NCBI RefSeq assembly: GCF_002847305.1
Contig: NZ_CP025408.1
Location: 1,571,001 to 1,635,000, forward strand
Length of the DNA stretch: 64,000 nt
Direction of reading: 5' to 3'
Origin: Paracoccus tegillarcae
GTDB taxonomy: Bacteria > Pseudomonadota > Alphaproteobacteria > Rhodobacterales > Rhodobacteraceae
Shown: positions 44,513 through 55,481 of the stretch, in pieces
Layout: every line of letters starts with the position of its first letter
Numbering within the stretch: position 1 is the stretch's first letter
The notes under the pieces: generated by a model
What the model was told of the DNA's origin: nothing
Databases searched by the model: none
What the model saw: only the letters and a program-made list of their open reading frames with translations
Program-made: the position numbers and the translations under genes

Positions 44513-44539
44513 CAGCTGTGATGGGCCGGATCGGCCTCG

Positions 44540-45715
44540 TCAGACCAGTTCGATGGCGATGGCGATGCCCTGCCCGCCGCCGATGCACATGGTGATCAGG
44601 CCGCGTTTTCCGCCTGTCCGCTCTAGCTCGTAAAGGGCCTTAACGGTCAGGATCGCACCGGTTGCGCCGACCGGATGGCCCAAGGCAATCGCACCGCCGT
44701 TCGGGTTCACCTTGGCCGGATCCATGCCCAGTTCCTTGCTGACCGCCAGCGCCTGCGAGGCAAAAGCCTCGTTCGATTCGATCACGTCGAAATCGCCGAT
44801 GCTCAATCCGGTCTTTTCCATCAGCTTCCTGACCGCCGGGACCGGCCCGATGCCCATGATCCGCGGCGGCACGCCTGCCACGGCATAGCCCAGCACCTTG
44901 GCGCGCGGCTTGAGCCCGGCGGCCTCGGCGGCCTCGGCGCGGGCCAGAACCACTGCTGCCGCGCCGTCATTGATACCGCTGGCATTGCCCGCGGTGACGC
45001 TGCCATCCTTTTGGAACACGGTTTTCAGGCCGCCCAGCTTTTCGATGCTGGTTTCCTTGGGGTGTTCGTCCGTGTCAAAGGCGACCATGCCCTTGCGCGT
45101 CTTGATCTCGACCGGGACGATCTGCTCCTTGAAATAGCCCTCCTTGATCGCATTTGCCGCGCGGTTCTGTGATTGCAGGGCAAATTCGTCCTGCTGTTCG
45201 CGGGTGATCTCGTTTTCGGCGGCCACGTTTTCCGCTGTTACACCCATATGACCCGTGCCCATCGGACAGGTCAGCGCGCCGGTCATCATGTCCAGCATCT
45301 TTTGGTCGCCCATCTTTGCGCCGAACCGGGCCGAGGGCACCGCATACGGTGCGCGGCTCATGCTTTCGGCGCCGCCGGCAACGGCGAAATCCGCATCGCC
45401 CAATTGCAGCGCCTGGACCGCCGAAACGATGGCCTGCGCACCGGAACCGCAGAGCCTGTTCACATTCATCGCAGGTGTAGTTTCGGGCACCCCCGCATCC
45501 AGCATCGCCACGCGCGACAGGTACATGTCGCGTGGCTCGGTGTTGATGACATGGCCAAACACGACCGTGCCGATCTTGTCAGCGTCAATGCCCGCACGCT
45601 CGATTGCCGCCTTTGTGACGGTCGATGCCAGGTCGATCGGTGGAATTGCGGCAAGGCTGCCGCCGAAGGTGCCAATGGCTGTGCGCGCACCGGACAGGAT
45701 GACGATATCGGTCAT
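44540..45715 (-). CDS. Acetyl-CoA C-acetyltransferase (thiolase)
   Basis: 391-residue thiolase. The acyl-accepting cysteine is C89 in NRLCGSGAQA, and the C-terminal active-site residues are H347 in GHPVGATGA and C377 in CIGGGQG. It condenses two acetyl-CoA to acetoacetyl-CoA or works in the reverse direction. The ATG at 45715 begins the usual TDIVILSGARTAIG start; a longer in-frame start has no support. No reductase (phaB) or polyhydroxybutyrate gene lies next to it, so its physiological direction is open. Confidence 0.93.
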   Translation of the reverse strand: MTDIVILSGARTAIGTFGGSLAAIPPIDLASTVTKAAIERAGIDADKIGTVVFGHVINTEPRDMYLSRVAMLDAGVPETTPAMNVNRLCGSGAQAIVSAVQALQLGDADFAVAGGAESMSRAPYAVPSARFGAKMGDQKMLDMMTGALTCPMGTGHMGVTAENVAAENEITREQQDEFALQSQNRAANAIKEGYFKEQIVPVEIKTRKGMVAFDTDEHPKETSIEKLGGLKTVFQKDGSVTAGNASGINDGAAAVVLARAEAAEAAGLKPRAKVLGYAVAGVPPRIMGIGPVPAVRKLMEKTGLSIGDFDVIESNEAFASQALAVSKELGMDPAKVNPNGGAIALGHPVGATGAILTVKALYELERTGGKRGLITMCIGGGQGIAIAIELV

Positions 45716-45807
45716 TTCGGAATGCTCCCCCAACAGTGAGTAGACCCCAAGACTAGCGCCACGCCCGGGCGGCGGAAAGCCCTTGCGTTACGGTACGGAA
45801 CGCCCCG

Positions 45808-46191
45808 ATGATGCCCGTCATGAGCGTTCAGTCCGAACCACCCCGTATCAAGTTGCGCCTCGAGTTCGGCGATGAACTGGTCCTTGGCCCGGGCAAGGCC
45901 GAGCTGTTGGAGGGGATCGCGCAGCTTGGTTCGATCTCGGCAGCCGGGCGGCGCATGAAGATGAGCTACAAGCGCGCCTGGTCGCTGGTCGAGGAAATGA
46001 ACGCCGCCTTTCGCGAGCCTCTGGTGGATAGCAGCCGAGGCGGGCCGGGTGGCGGTGGTGCTGCGCTGACGACGGCGGGGCAGACCGTGCTGGCCCATTT
46101 TCGCGCGTTGGAGGTGCTGGTCAGGCAGCAAGGGCAGGTGCAGATCGACGGTATTGGCGGGATGCTGGCCGATATGCCCGATGGGAAATAA
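45808..46191 (+). CDS. modE: ModE-type regulator, DNA-binding domain only
   Basis: 127 residues corresponding to the N-terminal winged helix-turn-helix of ModE (GKAELLEGIAQLGSISAAGRRMKMSYKRAWSLVEEMN, residues about 29-65 in overlapping parts). The C-terminal molybdate-binding TOBE domains of full ModE (about 260 residues) are absent, as in the short ModE-like proteins of some bacteria. It precedes modABC with a perfect inverted repeat between, so it probably regulates them; how it senses molybdate is unclear. Two other ATGs (45811, 45820) are possible starts. Confidence 0.83.
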   Translation: MMPVMSVQSEPPRIKLRLEFGDELVLGPGKAELLEGIAQLGSISAAGRRMKMSYKRAWSLVEEMNAAFREPLVDSSRGGPGGGGAALTTAGQTVLAHFRALEVLVRQQGQVQIDGIGGMLADMPDGK

Positions 46192-46215
46192 CGCTTGCCT
46201 TGCCTCCGCGCCGCT

Positions 46216-46239
46216 GGTTATGTCCGCTGAGACATAACC
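46216..46239. promoter_or_regulatory. ModE box upstream of modA
   Basis: GGTTATGT-N8-ACATAACC is a perfect 8-bp inverted repeat directly upstream of modA, matching the general pattern of ModE operators (TAT...ATA arms). It should allow repression of modABC when molybdate is plentiful. Confidence 0.75.
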
Positions 46240-46249
46240 GAAGGTTGCC

Positions 46250-46990
46250 ATGCGTCTCGCCCTTGCCGCCGTCCTGTCTCTCTTTGTCCTGCCAGTGCAG
46301 GCCGAAGAGATCACCGTCTTTGCCGCCGCCAGCCTGAAAACCGCGATGGATCAGATCGCCGCCGACTGGCAGGAACAGACAGGCGATATGGTTTTGGTGT
46401 CTTATGGTGGTTCGTCGGCATTGGGGCGACAGATCGTGCAGGGCGCGCCGGCTGATCTGTTCATTTCGGCCTCGCCGGCATGGATGGATGAGGTAGAGGC
46501 CGCCGGGCTGGTTCAGCCGGGCAGCCGCCGCGATCTATTGGGCAATACGCTGGTCCTGATCGCCAGTGGTGAGGCCGACCCGCTGACCGCAGTGCCCGCC
46601 GATCCGGTCGCGATGCTGGATGGCGGCAAGCTGGCCATGGCGCTGGTCGATGCCGTGCCTGCTGGGCAGTATGGCAAGCAGGCGCTGCAATCTCTGGGCG
46701 TTTGGGACGCAATGGAACCGCATGTCGCGCAGGCCGACAATGTCCGCGCGGCATTGGCGCTGGTCGCCACCGGCGCCGCGCCCTATGGCGTTACCTATGC
46801 CAGCGACGCCATAGCCGAGCCAAGGGTGACGGCGGTCTATACGTTTCCCGACGGTAGCCACGATCCGATCACCTATCCCGCCGCGCTGACCACCGATGCG
46901 GCACCCGCTGCCGCAGCCTTTCATGACGCCCTGTCCGGACCCGAGGCCGCCGCGATCTTTCGCGCAAATGGCTTCATACCGCTGACATGA
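46250..46990 (+). CDS. modA: Molybdate ABC transporter binding protein ModA
   Basis: 246-residue periplasmic binding protein. The signal peptide ends at VQA (residue 18), followed by EEITVFAAASLK, the classic ModA start, and SYGGSSALGRQI near 51-62. It captures molybdate or tungstate for ModBC. The stop overlaps the modB start by 4 bases. Confidence 0.93.
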   Translation: MRLALAAVLSLFVLPVQAEEITVFAAASLKTAMDQIAADWQEQTGDMVLVSYGGSSALGRQIVQGAPADLFISASPAWMDEVEAAGLVQPGSRRDLLGNTLVLIASGEADPLTAVPADPVAMLDGGKLAMALVDAVPAGQYGKQALQSLGVWDAMEPHVAQADNVRAALALVATGAAPYGVTYASDAIAEPRVTAVYTFPDGSHDPITYPAALTTDAAPAAAAFHDALSGPEAAAIFRANGFIPLT

Positions 46991-47676
46991 GCTGGCTTGG
47001 CCCCGAGGAATGGCAGGCAGTTGCCTTGTCGCTGCGGGTCGCGGCGGTAGCAACGCTGGCTGCGCTGCCCTTTGCGGTCGGCATGGCCTGGCTGCTCGCG
47101 CGGCGGCGATTTCCGGGCCACGCGCTGCTGAGTGCGGCTATCCATTTGCCGCTGGTCCTGCCGCCGGTTGTCACGGGCTATCTGCTGCTGATGACCTTTA
47201 GCCGGAACGCGCCGGTTGGCGGATTTCTGGACCGGATCGGCCTGTCGCCAGCGTTTCACTGGACCGGTGCCGCCATCGCGGCTGGTATCATGGGTTTTCC
47301 GCTGATGGTCCGCGCGATCAGATTGGGTTTCGAGGCCGTTGATCCGCGTCTGGAACAGGCGGCGGGCACGCTTGGTGCAGGCCGGGCGGCGGTGTTCACG
47401 ACCGTGACCCTGCCCCTGATCCTGCCCGCTGTTATCGCCGGAACGGTGCTGGGTTTTGCCAAGGCGATGGGTGAATTCGGCGCGACCATTACCTTTGTGG
47501 CCAATATTCCCGGCCAGACCCAGACCGTGCCATCCGCCATCTACGCCTTTCTGCAGGTTCCCGGTGGCGAGGGTGCGGCGCTGCGGCTGGTCGCGATTTC
47601 GATCGTCATCGCCGTGGCCGCCGTGATCTTTTCGGAACTGCTGGCCCGCCGTGCCGCGCGGCGTATCGCTGCATGA
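46987..47676 (+). CDS. modB: Molybdate ABC transporter permease ModB
   Basis: 229-residue inner-membrane permease with about five hydrophobic segments and the EAA loop QAAGTLGAGRAAVFTTVTLPLILPA. GFAKAMGEFGATITFVANIPG is a signature stretch of ModB/CysT-type subunits. It overlaps modA and modC by 4 bases each, giving one tightly coupled operon. Confidence 0.93.
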   Translation: MSWLGPEEWQAVALSLRVAAVATLAALPFAVGMAWLLARRRFPGHALLSAAIHLPLVLPPVVTGYLLLMTFSRNAPVGGFLDRIGLSPAFHWTGAAIAAGIMGFPLMVRAIRLGFEAVDPRLEQAAGTLGAGRAAVFTTVTLPLILPAVIAGTVLGFAKAMGEFGATITFVANIPGQTQTVPSAIYAFLQVPGGEGAALRLVAISIVIAVAAVIFSELLARRAARRIAA

Positions 47677-48737
47677 GCCTGAGCGTTGCCTTTCGCCGCC
47701 GTTTCGATGGGCTGTCGCTGGACGTGGCATTCGACGCGCCCGATGGTGTGACGGCGATTTACGGGCCATCGGGTTGTGGCAAGACCTCGACAGTGAATGC
47801 GGTTGCGGGGTTGTTGCGGCCCGATCAAGGCCGGATCGCGCTGGATGATCGCGTGCTGTTTGATGACAGCACGGATCTGCCGCCCGCACGCCGGCGGATC
47901 GGCTATGTCTTTCAGGACGCGCGGTTGTTTCCACATCTGACCGTGGCCAAGAACCTTGGCTATGGCGCGCGTTTCGCGCCAAACCCGCCCGATGCGGCGA
48001 TGCGCGCGCGGGTCATCCAGATGTTGGGGCTGGACGACCTGCTGGACCGCCGACCCGCCGGGCTGTCGGGCGGGGAACGCCAGCGCGTCGCCATCGGTCG
48101 CGCCCTTCTGTCATCGCCCGATCTGCTGGTGATGGACGAGCCGCTGGCCTCGCTGGACCCGGCGCGCAAGGCCGAGATCCTGCCCTATCTGACGCGGCTG
48201 CGGGCGGGCGGAGGCCCCCCGATCCTGTATGTCAGCCACGCAATGGCCGAGATCGCCGCGCTGGCCGATCATCTGATCGTCATGATCGAGGGCAGGGTGA
48301 CCCATGCCGGACCGCTGGCAGACGCGCTGGCCGATCCCGATGCCGCTGCGCTGATCGGCCCGGCCGAGGGCGGCGCGCTGTTGCCCGCGGCGCCCACCGG
48401 CCTGATCGAGGATGATCTGGCGCAGCTTGACACGCCTGCCGGCACGCTTTGGCTGCCCCGTCCCGCCGCGCATCCCGGGCCGCTGCGGCTGCGTATTCTG
48501 GCGCACGAGGTCATCGTGTCGCGCGACGAACCAAAGGCGATTTCAGCGTTGAACGTGTTGCCGGCGCGGGTGCTGCGGCTGGTCGGCGGACCCGACCGGA
48601 CCTTGGTGCAGTTGCAGGTCGGCCAAACGCAGATTCTGGCCGCCATCACAGCACGTTCGGCCCGGACCCTTGGGCTGGTGGCCGGTGTGTCCTGCTTTGT
48701 CGTGATCAAGACGGTGGGTCTGATCCAGACCGGCTGA
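47673..48737 (+). CDS. modC: Molybdate ABC transporter ATPase ModC
   Basis: 354-residue ATPase. Walker A GPSGCGKTSTV, signature LSGGERQRVAIGRAL and Walker B LLVMDEPLASLD are present, with the switch histidine in YVSHAMAEI. The last 70 residues form a Mop/TOBE molybdate-binding domain (ISALNVLPARVLRL). Because the regulator lacks TOBE domains, the one in ModC may be the only dedicated molybdate-sensing domain in this locus (inference). Convergent with glpR, 6 bases apart. Confidence 0.93.
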   Translation: MSLSVAFRRRFDGLSLDVAFDAPDGVTAIYGPSGCGKTSTVNAVAGLLRPDQGRIALDDRVLFDDSTDLPPARRRIGYVFQDARLFPHLTVAKNLGYGARFAPNPPDAAMRARVIQMLGLDDLLDRRPAGLSGGERQRVAIGRALLSSPDLLVMDEPLASLDPARKAEILPYLTRLRAGGGPPILYVSHAMAEIAALADHLIVMIEGRVTHAGPLADALADPDAAALIGPAEGGALLPAAPTGLIEDDLAQLDTPAGTLWLPRPAAHPGPLRLRILAHEVIVSRDEPKAISALNVLPARVLRLVGGPDRTLVQLQVGQTQILAAITARSARTLGLVAGVSCFVVIKTVGLIQTG

Positions 48738-48743
48738 GGCCGC

Positions 48744-49505
48744 CTAATCGGCAACCACAACCCGCGTATCCCATTCGCGGCAGCGGCGCATCAGTTCTGC
48801 GGGCAGGGGTCTGTCGACAAACACCGAATGCAGCGCCTCGACCGAGATGATGCGCATTGGCGCGGATCGGTCCAGCTTGCTGAGATCGGTGACCAGAAAC
48901 GCCTTGCGCGCCTGCGCGACAATGGCTTGGCTCACGCGCACCTCTGCCATATCGAAATCCAGCAGATCGCCATCCGCATCCAGCGCCGAGGTGCCGATCA
49001 CCGCGTAGTCGGGCTTGAACTGAGCCATGAATTCGATGGTCAGATCGCCGACCAGCCCACCATCCGATCGCCGCAACGCGCCGCCGGCCACCATCACCTC
49101 GCAGCTGTCATTCGCGACCAGAATATTGGCCACGTTCATATTGTTGGTGATGACCGTCAGGTTGCGGTGGTGCAGCAATTCGCGGGCCACGGCCTCGGTC
49201 GTGGTGCCAAGGTTGATGATCACCGATGAATTGTCGGGGATCTGGGCGGCGCAAGCCCGCGCGATGGCGGATTTGGCCTCTTCGTGCATGCGCCGACGTT
49301 CGTCATAGCCGATATTGCTGACACCGCTTGGCATCACGGCACCGCCATGCACGCGGTCCAGCATTCCCTGATCGGACAGGTCGGACAGGTCACGACGGAT
49401 CGTCTGAACGGCAACGTCGAACCGTTCGGCCAGGTCATCAACCGAGACATGGCCGGACTGGCGGGCCAGGTCCAGGATCTCCAACTGTCTGATATTCAGG
49501 GCCAT
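48744..49505 (-). CDS. glpR: DeoR family repressor GlpR
   Basis: 253-residue DeoR-type regulator: N-terminal helix-turn-helix RQLEILDLARQSGHVSVDDLAERF with VQTIRRDLSDL as recognition helix, then a sugar-phosphate-sensing domain containing NLGTTTEAVARELL. It is divergent from glpD. In the divergent region CGAA repeats with exact 10-bp spacing lie before glpD. Glycerol-3-phosphate is the expected inducer. Confidence 0.92.
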   Translation of the reverse strand: MALNIRQLEILDLARQSGHVSVDDLAERFDVAVQTIRRDLSDLSDQGMLDRVHGGAVMPSGVSNIGYDERRRMHEEAKSAIARACAAQIPDNSSVIINLGTTTEAVARELLHHRNLTVITNNMNVANILVANDSCEVMVAGGALRRSDGGLVGDLTIEFMAQFKPDYAVIGTSALDADGDLLDFDMAEVRVSQAIVAQARKAFLVTDLSKLDRSAPMRIISVEALHSVFVDRPLPAELMRRCREWDTRVVVAD

Positions 49506-49554
49506 CCACTTCCTCCTGACCCGAGGTAAGGTTTATGCGCGGTTTCTGTCAATA

Positions 49555-49593
49555 CGAACATTGACGAACCAAAGCGAAGAATTTCGATTGACA
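49555..49593 (+). promoter_or_regulatory. Probable GlpR operator array and glpD promoter
   Basis: CGAA occurs at 49555, 49565 and 49575, followed by CGAT at 49585: four tetramers with exactly one helical turn between them. This phasing suits a DeoR-family repressor binding one DNA face. A TTGACA -35 hexamer (49588-49593) lies at the end of the array; no strong -10 is seen. Confidence 0.55.
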
Positions 49594-49640
49594 GCGCGCA
49601 CGGCTCTGTGATCGGATGCGCAGCGTTGGAAGGGGGATCC

Positions 49641-51191
49641 ATGCCGGAAACAACCGATCTGTTCATCATTGGCGGCGGGATAAACGGCTGCGGAATCGCG
49701 CGCGATGCCGTGGGTCGCGGGCTATCGGTGCGGCTGGCCGAGATGGGCGATCTGGCACAGGCGACCAGTTCCAAATCAACCAAGCTGTTCCACGGTGGGC
49801 TGCGCTATCTGGAATATCTGGAGATCCGGCTGGTACGCGAGGCCCTGCGCGAGCGTGAAACCCTGCTGCGCGCCATGCCCCATATCAGTTGGCCGATGCG
49901 CTTTGTACTGCCGCTGGACCCGGAGATGAGCTTTGAATCCAACACGCCTGTCAGCAAGGCGTTGTCGCTGGTCATGCCGTGGAAAAAGGGCCATCGCCCG
50001 AATTTCCTGATCCGCACCGGTCTGTTCCTGTACGACAGCCTTGGTGGGCGCAAGATCCTGCCGGGGACCAAGTCCGTCGATCTGACCAAGGGCCCTGAGG
50101 GGCGGCCACTGAAATCACGGCTGACCCAAGCCTATGAATACAGCGATTGCTGGGTGGATGATGCGCGGCTGGTGGCGCTGAATGCGCGCGACGCAGCCGA
50201 ACGCGGCGCAGATATCCTGGTTGGTGCAGAGGTGTCCGAGGCCGCCCGCGAGGGCAAGCTGTGGCGCATCGCGCTGACCGATGGCCGTGTCTTTCACGCG
50301 CGCGCGCTGGTAAATGCGGGCGGTCCCTGGGTTGGTCACGTGATCCGCGATGTGGTCCATTTGCCCACAACCGAATCCGTTCGGCTGGTCCGGGGCAGCC
50401 ATATCGTGGTGCCCAAGCTATACGACCACGACAAAGCCTATTTCTTTCAGGGCGCCGATGGTCGGATCATCTTTGCGATCCCGTATGAGCGCGATTTCAC
50501 GCTGATCGGCACCACCGATCAAGATCACGAGGGCAGCCCGCTGGATGCGCAATGCACGCCCGAGGAACAGCAGTATCTGTGCGATTTTGCCAGCCGTTAT
50601 TTCAAACAACCGGTCACGCGCGCGCAGATCGTCTGGACCTATTCCGGCGTGCGCCCGCTGTATGATGATGGCGCGAAGTCAGCCACGGCGGCGACGCGCG
50701 AATATGTGCTGTCGCTGGACGATAACGGCGCGCCCTGCCTGAATGTCTTTGGCGGCAAGATCACCACCTATCGCAAGCTGGCCGAACATGCGCTGGAAAA
50801 GCTGGCACCGAATTTCCCGGATCGCGGCGGCGACTGGACGGCTGGCGTGCCCCTGCCCGGCGGGAATTTCCCGGTGACTGCGGTCGCTCAGTTGATCGCG
50901 GCACTTCGCCGCGACTACCCGTTCCTGACCAAAGATTGGGCGCACCGCTTGATCCGTGCCTACGGGCTGGATGCGCGCGCCATCCTTGGTGATGCGCGCG
51001 AGGCGGGTGATCTGGGCCGCGATTTCGGGGCCACCCTGACCGAGGCGGAACTGCGCTGGCTGATGGATCACGAATTCGCCCGCCACGCAGAGGACATCGT
51101 CTGGCGGCGCAGCAAGCTGGGATTGAGGATGCAGCCCGAACAGATCGCCGCACTGGACGTGTGGCTAAGTGAAAAGAGAGCCGCCGCATGA
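49641..51191 (+). CDS. glpD: Aerobic glycerol-3-phosphate dehydrogenase GlpD
   Basis: 516-residue FAD enzyme that oxidises glycerol-3-phosphate to dihydroxyacetone phosphate at the inner membrane and passes electrons to quinone. FAD motif IIGGGINGCGIARDA is near residue 8, and SSKSTKLFHGGLRYLE near 45-60 is typical. The ATG at 49641 follows GGAAGGGGG; a longer frame lacks a ribosome site and begins near the operator array. It overlaps glpS by 4 bases. Confidence 0.94.
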   Translation: MPETTDLFIIGGGINGCGIARDAVGRGLSVRLAEMGDLAQATSSKSTKLFHGGLRYLEYLEIRLVREALRERETLLRAMPHISWPMRFVLPLDPEMSFESNTPVSKALSLVMPWKKGHRPNFLIRTGLFLYDSLGGRKILPGTKSVDLTKGPEGRPLKSRLTQAYEYSDCWVDDARLVALNARDAAERGADILVGAEVSEAAREGKLWRIALTDGRVFHARALVNAGGPWVGHVIRDVVHLPTTESVRLVRGSHIVVPKLYDHDKAYFFQGADGRIIFAIPYERDFTLIGTTDQDHEGSPLDAQCTPEEQQYLCDFASRYFKQPVTRAQIVWTYSGVRPLYDDGAKSATAATREYVLSLDDNGAPCLNVFGGKITTYRKLAEHALEKLAPNFPDRGGDWTAGVPLPGGNFPVTAVAQLIAALRRDYPFLTKDWAHRLIRAYGLDARAILGDAREAGDLGRDFGATLTEAELRWLMDHEFARHAEDIVWRRSKLGLRMQPEQIAALDVWLSEKRAAA

Positions 51192-52255
51192 GCCTGGAGC
51201 TGAAAAATATCGTGAAATCGGTGGATGGGCGGACGCATATCCACACCACCAGCCTGACGCTGCAACCGGGCAGCATGAATGTGCTGCTGGGCCCGACGCT
51301 GGCGGGCAAGACGACCCTGATGCGTCTGATGGCCGGTCTGGACAAGCCGACCGAGGGCCGCGTGATGTGGAACGGTGAGGATGTGACCGGCCAGCGCGTT
51401 CAGGACCGCAAGGTCGCGATGGTCTACCAGCAATTCATCAACTACCCCTCGATGAGTGTGTACGAAAACGTCGCATCGCCTCTGCGGCTGATGGGCGTGG
51501 CCAAGGACGAAATCGACCGCCGCGTCCGCGAAACGGCCGAGATGATGCGGCTGACACCGATGCTGGATCGCAAGCCGCTGGAACTGTCAGGTGGCCAGCA
51601 ACAGCGCTGCGCCTTGGCCCGCGCGCTGGTCAAGGGCGCCGGGCTGGTGCTGCTGGACGAACCGCTGGCTAATCTGGACTACAAACTGCGCGAGGAACTG
51701 CGCGCCGAGATCCCGCGCATCTTTGAGGAATCTGGCGCGATCTTCGTTTACGCCACAACCGAACCCGAAGAAGCGCTGCTGTTGGGCGGGCATACCGCGA
51801 CCCTGTGGGAGGGCCGGGTAACGCAGTTCGGCCCGACGCCTCAGGTCTATCGCACACCTCAGGATGCCACGACGGCGCGGGTGTTTAGCGATCCGCCGAT
51901 GAATTTCAAACGGGTCACGGTGCGCGGTGGCACAACCGCGATTGACGGGGCCGAATGGTCGGTCGATCTGCCGGACGGTGATTATCAGGCCGGATTCCGT
52001 CCTGCGCATCTGACGCTGCATGACCGCGCCGGCGCCCTGCCGCTGCAAACCACGCTGAACGTGACCGAGATCACCGGCGCCGAGACCTTCCTGCATCTGC
52101 ATCATGGTGACGACCGTTGGGTCGGTCTGGTCGAGGGCGTGCACACGCCCGACCACGGCACACCGCTGACGGTCTGGGTTGATCCCGCGCATATCTATCT
52201 GTTCGGCACCGATGGCGCGCTGGCGCGACCCGCGCCCTATGCGGCGGCGGCCTGA
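51188..52255 (+). CDS. glpS: Glycerol-3-phosphate ABC transporter ATPase GlpS
   Basis: 355-residue ATPase of the GlpSTPQV importer. Walker A GPTLAGKT (35-42), intact signature LSGGQQQR (133-140), Walker B with E158 and a TOBE-like C-terminus. The switch histidine is missing: the usual THDQxEA reads TTEPEEA, with threonine at 191. With GlpT, which has the histidine but lost the signature, this predicts a heterodimer with one normal and one degenerate ATP site. Overlaps glpD by 4 bases. Confidence 0.88.
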   Translation: MSLELKNIVKSVDGRTHIHTTSLTLQPGSMNVLLGPTLAGKTTLMRLMAGLDKPTEGRVMWNGEDVTGQRVQDRKVAMVYQQFINYPSMSVYENVASPLRLMGVAKDEIDRRVRETAEMMRLTPMLDRKPLELSGGQQQRCALARALVKGAGLVLLDEPLANLDYKLREELRAEIPRIFEESGAIFVYATTEPEEALLLGGHTATLWEGRVTQFGPTPQVYRTPQDATTARVFSDPPMNFKRVTVRGGTTAIDGAEWSVDLPDGDYQAGFRPAHLTLHDRAGALPLQTTLNVTEITGAETFLHLHHGDDRWVGLVEGVHTPDHGTPLTVWVDPAHIYLFGTDGALARPAPYAAAA

Positions 52256-52264
52256 GGGGGAACC

Positions 52265-53355
52265 ATGGCAAAGATCACACTGGAAAACCTGGCCCATTCC
52301 TATCTGCCCAACCCGACGCGGGACGAAGACTGGGCGTTGAAATCCATGACCATGGCCTGGGACGATGGCGGGGCCTATGCGCTGCTTGGCAGTTCGGGCT
52401 GTGGGAAATCGACCCTGCTGAATATCATTTCGGGCCTTTTGAGGCCCTCGCAGGGCCGTATCCTGTTCGGCGATCAGGACGTGACCGGATTGCCCACGTT
52501 GGATCGCAACATCGCTCAGGTTTTCCAGTTTCCGGTGGTCTATGACACCATGTCCGTGCGCGACAATCTGGCGTTCCCGCTGCGCAATCGCGGCATGGCC
52601 GAGGCGCAGGTCGCAACACGGGTGGCCGAGGTGGCCGAGATGATCGGAATGGCCGATATGCTGGATCGGCGCGCCCGCGGGCTGACCGCCGATGCCAAGC
52701 AAAAGATCAGCCTTGGCCGCGGCATGGTGCGGCAGGATGTGAACGCGATCCTGTTTGATGAACCGCTGACGGTGATTGATCCACATATGAAATGGGAATT
52801 GCGCACCCAGTTGAAAGACCTGCACCGGCGCTTCGGTCACACGATGATCTATGTGACCCATGACCAGACCGAGGCGCTGACCTTCGCCGATCAGGTCATG
52901 GTCATGTATGATGGCCGGGTGGTGCAGGCGGGCACCCCTCAGGCGTTGTTCGACGCGCCGGAACATACGTTCGTCGGCTATTTCATCGGCTCGCCCGGCA
53001 TGAACCTGCTGGATGCGCAGGTCGAGGGCGCAACGGCCCGGATCGCAGGTGCGTCCGTGCCGTTGGCCAATGGCTATGGCGCGCTGGCGGGCAAGGTGCA
53101 AATCGGCATCCGGCCAGAATTCATGCGCCTCAGCAATCAGGGCCAAGGCGTTCCCTTCCGGATCAAGCGGGTCGAGGATGTGGGCCACCACCGCATCGTG
53201 CGTGGTCAGGTCGAGGGGCAGGAGGTCAACGTGATTGTTCCCGAAGGCCAGCCGATCCCCGAGGCCACCGACAGCGTTATCCCCGACCCCGCGCATATCC
53301 ATGTCTATGTCGATGATTGGCGGGTTGACCCCGCGCAAGCCGAGAGGGCCGCCTG

Positions 53356-53356
<1 letters not shown>
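52265..53356 (+). CDS. glpT: Glycerol-3-phosphate ABC transporter ATPase GlpT
   Basis: 363-residue ATPase partner of GlpS. Walker A GSSGCGKST, Walker B with E166 and switch histidine H199 (YVTHDQTEAL) are intact. The ABC signature is degenerate: where LSGGQ is expected it reads LTADA (140-144), and the D-loop is VIDP in place of NLDA. This is the complement of the defect in GlpS. GlpT here denotes the ABC ATPase, not the E. coli antiporter of the same name. Overlaps glpP by 1 base. Confidence 0.88.
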
Positions 53357-55042
<1,686 letters not shown>

Positions 55043-55043
<1 letters not shown>

Positions 55044-55441
55044 TGACCAAATCCGTCAACACCGGCTTTGCCATTCTCGGCCTGATCTGGCTGGGCTTCA
55101 TCGGCTGGCTGCTCATGCTGGTCCCCATGCGTGATGAGGCGAAGGACTGGACAGGCAGCCTCAACCCTGGCGGCTGGATGGCGTGGACCTTTCCAAGTGC
55201 GCTGTTCTTTACCATCATCGCAGGTCTGCTGATCCTGTTCACATGGCTTGCGATTCGCTTCCCCGAAACGCCGCGCAAGGGCATTCTGGGGATCATGTCG
55301 ACACGCGGCGACCGGCTGTTCATCAGTTTGCTGGGCAGCGCCTTTATCTGTCTGATCTGGCTGGGCCTTGTGGGCGCGCCGGTCTGGGGCGGGCTGGTCG
55401 TCGCATTGATTTACGCCGCAGCGGTGTTTCGCTGGGTGTGA
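55043..55441 (+). CDS. glpU: Small membrane protein GlpU (DUF2160)
   Basis: 132-residue protein with four hydrophobic segments (near 8-28, 52-72, 90-110, 113-130), matching the DUF2160 family found next to glpQ in alphaproteobacterial glp operons. The ATG lies in a TAATG junction with glpQ. Its role in uptake is unknown; an accessory transporter subunit is plausible from the fixed gene order. Confidence 0.85.
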
Positions 55442-55481
55442 CAACGGCCGGTCAACCGGCATCCAAGGGAGGAAAAGGAAA

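Noticed and set aside
44333..44539. Possible preQ1 riboswitch upstream of the queuosine transporter.
   Set aside because: No preQ1 class I or II core sequence or pseudoknot pattern could be seen; only the thiolase terminator is identifiable.
51587..53338. A 583-codon minus-strand open frame antisense to glpS and glpT.
   Set aside because: Histidine/glutamine/arginine-rich translation typical of antisense frames in GC-rich genes; the sense ATPase genes are unambiguous.
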